DNA of 42,406 bases from the NCBI GenBank assembly GCA_028291985.1, contig JAQGNE010000012.1:1-42406 (forward strand), read 5' to 3'. The DNA comes from Polaromonas sp. Its GTDB lineage: Bacteria > Pseudomonadota > Gammaproteobacteria > Burkholderiales > Burkholderiaceae_C. The notes below the pieces were generated by a model. That model did no database searches. It saw nothing but the letters and a program-made list of their open reading frames with translations, and was not told the DNA's origin. Positions 39,709 through 42,406 of this stretch are shown here, in pieces (the stretch's first letter is position 1; the number at the start of each line of letters is the position of its first letter). A program made the translations under genes and the position numbers.

Positions 39709-42406
39709 GCGAAGCTTCTTGGTTCGCCCGCACCAAACAGGTTGCTGGTGCAGCGGCGGCAAATCGTCGGATGAGCCGCATCCATGCCGACATCAGCGCG
39801 GTAGTGCCAGCAGCGTTCGCATTTTTGATGAGAACTGGCTGTAACCCGTGTAACTAGGCCGCTTCCAGCTACTGTTTCAATAGCAGAGGTGATGAAGACA
39901 AATTTGAGGTCGTCGCCCAGCGAACCCAGCAACGCCAGATCGGCGGGCCCAAGCTCCAGCTTGACTTCTGTCTGCAGCGAAGAGCCCACCAGTCCTTCGG
40001 CGCGCAACGTTTCGATGTCCTTGTTCACCGCATCCCGGATCTGGCGAACACGCGCCCACTTCGCAAGCAGCGCATCGTCCTGGGGCTGAAACGTCAGATA
40101 GGTTTCAAGAAACACCGAGTCCGATCCACCAAATGTTTTCCAGGCTTCCTCGGCGGTAAAGCTTAAAAACGGCGCCATCCAGCGCAGCATCGCATGCGTG
40201 ATCTGGTGCAGCGCGGTTTGCGCGCTGCGCCTGGCAAGGGACTTCGCGCCGGTGGTGTACAGCCGGTCCTTCAGAATGTCCAGGTAGAAGGAGCCCAGGT
40301 CCTCGCTGCAATAGATTTGCAGCTTGGAGACCACCGGGTGGAACTCATACACCGCGTAATGCGCCAGGATGTCGGCCTGCAATTGGGCTGCGCGGCTGAG
40401 CGCGTAGCGGTCAATTTCCAGCATCTCGTCAAACGGCACTGCGTCCTTGGCCGGGTCAAAGTCGCTGACGTTCGCCATCAAAAAGCGCAGCGTGTTGCGG
40501 ATGCGGCGATAGGCGTCCACCACGCGCGCAAGGATCTTGTCATCAATGCCCAGGTCGCCCGAATAGTCAGTGGAGGCGCACCACAGGCGAATGATTTCAG
40601 CACCCAGCTTGCCGGAGACTTCTTGCGGCGCAATCACATTGCCTTCGCTCTTGCTCATCTTGCGGCCCTTGCCGTCCACGGTAAAGCCGTGCGTCAGCAG
40701 GCCCTTGTACGGCGCGTGGTCGTACATCGCGCAAGACGTCAACAATGACGAATGAAACCAGCCGCGGTGCTGGTCATGGCCCTCCAGGTACAGGTCAGCC
40801 GGCCAGCTCGACTGCGCGGCATGGCTGTGCCGCAGCACGTGGTCATGCGTGGTGCCGGAGTCAAACCACACATCAAGAATGTCGGTGCTTTTGATGTAGT
40901 GCTCTGCGCCATGCTCGCCGTCTGCCCCGATGATGGACTCGGCGCTGGCCTTGCTCCAGGCTTCAATGCCGCCAGCCTCGACCATGGCTGCCGCCTGGTC
41001 CATGATGTCCATGGTGCGGGGATGCAGCTCGCCCGTGGCGGTATGAATGAAAAATGGAAGTGGCACGCCCCAGCTGCGCTGGCGGCTTATGCACCAGTCG
41101 GGCCGCCCGGCGATCATGCCCTGCAACCGGGCTTTGCCGTTTTCGGGGTAGAAGCTGGTCTCATCAATCGCCGCCATGGCCAGCTGGCGCAAGGTCTTGC
41201 TGGCCTTGTCCTTGGTAAAGACGCCAGCGCCATCGTCCATGCGCACAAACCACTGCGCGGCAGCGCGGTAGATCACCGGCGTCTTGTGGCGCCAGCAGTG
41301 CGGATAGCTGTGCTCGATACCATACGTGGCGAACAGCCTGCCGTGCTCACGCAGCTTGTCGATGACCAGCGGCGCGGCCTTCCAGATGTTCAAGCCGCCA
41401 AAGAGGGGCAGGTCATCGACGTAGCGACCATTGCCCTGCACCGGGTTCAATATGTCGCCCGTCGCAATGCCGTTGGCGGTGCAGGAGTTGAAATCCTCCA
41501 CCCCGTAAGCAGGCGATGAATGCACGATGCCGGTGCCGTCGTCGGCGGTGGCGTAGTCGGCCAGAAACACCGGGCTGAAGCGACGGTAGCCGGGGTCAAC
41601 ATCGTAAAACGGATGCATGAAGTTGATCAGGGCCAGCGTCTTGCCGGGCGTGGTTGCCAACACCTGGCCGGTGAGCTGGTAGCGCTCAAGGCATTTATCG
41701 ACCAGCGACTCGGCCAGCAGCAGAATGCCGCGCTCGGTATCAACCAGTGCGTAGGTCAGCTCCGGGTTCAGGTTGAGTGCCTGGTTGGCAGGAATCGTCC
41801 ACGCGGTGGTGGTCCAGATGACAGCGAAAGCGTCCTTGTCCAGCCCCGTCAAGCCAAATGCAGCAGCCAGCTTTTCAGGCTCGGCGCATTTGAAGCCAAC
41901 ATCCAGCGTCTGCGACTTCTTGTCGGCGTATTCGATTTCGAACTCGGCCAGCGACGAGCCGCAGTCGAAGCACCAGTACACGGGCTTGAGGCCGCGGTAC
42001 ACAAAGCCGCGTTCCATGACACGCTTGAGCGCCCGGATTTCCTGCGCCTCGTTGCCGTAATCCATGGTCCGGTACGGGTTGTCCCAGTCGCCCAGCACGC
42101 CTAGGCGCTTGAAGTCAGCCATCTGACCCGCGATCTGCTCGGTTGCGAAGGCGCGGCTCTTGGCCTGCACCTCGTCACGCGGCAGGTTGCGGCCGTGTAA
42201 CTTTTCAATCGCGTTTTCAATCGGCAGGCCGTGGCAGTCCCAGCCGGGAACATAGACCGCGTCCAGCCCTTCGAGCTGTCGCGCCTTGACGATCATGTCC
42301 TTCAGGATCTTATTGACGGCATGGCCGATGTGGATTTTCCCGTTGGCGTACGGCGGGCCGTCATGCAGCACAAACTTCGGCGCCCCGCAGCGTGCATCGC
42401 GCAGCC
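39705..42406 (-). CDS. ileS: Isoleucine--tRNA ligase (5' end beyond the window)
   Basis: At least 900 codons; the N-terminal 40 or so residues lie beyond the right edge, as the frame stays open to 42406 (ending in [18 protein letters not shown], typical IleS). The class I motifs are [10 protein letters not shown] (HIGH) and [11 protein letters not shown] (KMSKS). The editing domain contains [19 protein letters not shown] and [16 protein letters not shown]. The C-terminal zinc site is [10 protein letters not shown] and CRRC. It charges tRNA-Ile in the cytoplasm. The segment before the zinc site, [20 protein letters not shown], is encoded partly by an AT-rich dispersed repeat (39868-39885), placed in a variable linker. 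The stop overlaps the lspA start. Confidence 0.97.
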   Translation of the reverse strand, partial: LRDARCGAPKFVLHDGPPYANGKIHIGHAVNKILKDMIVKARQLEGLDAVYVPGWDCHGLPIENAIEKLHGRNLPRDEVQAKSRAFATEQIAGQMADFKRLGVLGDWDNPYRTMDYGNEAQEIRALKRVMERGFVYRGLKPVYWCFDCGSSLAEFEIEYADKKSQTLDVGFKCAEPEKLAAAFGLTGLDKDAFAVIWTTTAWTIPANQALNLNPELTYALVDTERGILLLAESLVDKCLERYQLTGQVLATTPGKTLALINFMHPFYDVDPGYRRFSPVFLADYATADDGTGIVHSSPAYGVEDFNSCTANGIATGDILNPVQGNGRYVDDLPLFGGLNIWKAAPLVIDKLREHGRLFATYGIEHSYPHCWRHKTPVIYRAAAQWFVRMDDGAGVFTKDKASKTLRQLAMAAIDETSFYPENGKARLQGMIAGRPDWCISRQRSWGVPLPFFIHTATGELHPRTMDIMDQAAAMVEAGGIEAWSKASAESIIGADGEHGAEHYIKSTDILDVWFDSGTTHDHVLRHSHAAQSSWPADLYLEGHDQHRGWFHSSLLTSCAMYDHAPYKGLLTHGFTVDGKGRKMSKSEGNVIAPQEVSGKLGAEIIRLWCASTDYSGDLGIDDKILARVVDAYRRIRNTLRFLMANVSDFDPAKDAVPFDEMLEIDRYALSRAAQLQADILAHYAVYEFHPVVSKLQIYCSEDLGSFYLDILKDRLYTTGAKSLARRSAQTALHQITHAMLRWMAPFLSFTAEEAWKTFGGSDSVFLETYLTFQPQDDALLAKWARVRQIRDAVNKDIETLRAEGLVGSSLQTEVKLELGPADLALLGSLGDDLKFVFITSAIETVAGSGLVTRVTASSHQKCERCWHYRADVGMDAAHPTICRRCTSNLFGAGEPRSFA
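39868..39885 (-). repeat. AT-rich dispersed repeat inside ileS
   Basis: On the minus strand the stretch reads TGCTATTGAAACAGTAGC, matching AGCTATTAATAATGTAGC at 13 of 18 positions, with CTGGAAGCGGCCTAG following. It codes in frame for [10 protein letters not shown] in a linker before the C-terminal zinc site of IleS. Confidence 0.45.

Noticed and set aside
1..42406. CRISPR arrays, tRNA or rRNA genes, insertion sequences, prophage genes
   Set aside because: I looked for regularly spaced repeats, tRNA-like cloverleaf ends and transposase or integrase motifs in the frames and found none. A covariance-model scan was not possible here.

Overview
This 42.4 kb window looks like a chromosomal segment of a betaproteobacterium of the order Burkholderiales, most probably family Comamonadaceae (Polaromonas/Rhodoferax type). 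The reasons are high GC with GC-rich third positions, a tripartite tricarboxylate transporter (TctB, TctA and a Bug-type binding protein), an RpfE-type protein next to recJ, and two families of short dispersed repeats that I associate from memory with Comamonadaceae. The genus is an inference. I see no rRNA, tRNA, CRISPR array, prophage or insertion sequence.

Layout. (1) 1-990: tail of a membrane protein and a LuxR-type response regulator whose phospho-acceptor Asp is replaced by Glu. (2) 990-5644, minus strand: a run of PHP phosphatase (trpH/rnm), EamA transporter, yciO, M50 protease and trpS. (3) 5811-9937: a glutathione S-transferase, a 24-residue membrane peptide missed by length-limited ORF calling, recJ and an RpfE-like protein. 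(4) 9972-12030: lolC/lolE and lolD, overlapping by 8 bases. (5) 12191-15164: a cassette of a J-domain protein and three unrecognised proteins, the best candidate here for an undescribed system. (6) 15209-19384, minus strand: HtrA-like protease without PDZ domain, MoxR ATPase, DUF58 protein and BatA-like VWA protein. (7) 19690-23729, plus strand: TatD-like hydrolase, family 6 UDG-superfamily glycosylase, spermidine-synthase-like protein and an orphan PilB/GspE ATPase. (8) 24031-32681: TctB-TctA, a strong terminator, DUF3422 protein, Bug protein, gamma-glutamyltransferase-like hydrolase, EamA transporter, an SDR lacking the catalytic Tyr and Lys, and a thioredoxin-like protein. (9) 32886-37424: a decayed part with a small unknown gene, an HPP-CBS pseudogene, an EamA transporter, qor and a Nudix pseudogene. 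(10) 37440-42406, minus strand: Na/Pi cotransporter, lspA and the 3' part of ileS.

Themes. Envelope functions recur: lolCD, lspA, HtrA-like protease, MoxR/VWA and several transporters. Two repeat families have shaped the genes themselves. An AT-rich element with the core GCTAT-N8-GTAGC appears inside the glycosylase and ileS, at the end of the rpfE-like gene, and supplies the start codon of an EamA transporter. A GC-rich element is inserted in frame in recJ and recurs in the N-terminal extension of LolD. The two clear pseudogenes lie within 4.2 kb of each other, which marks one stretch of relaxed selection.
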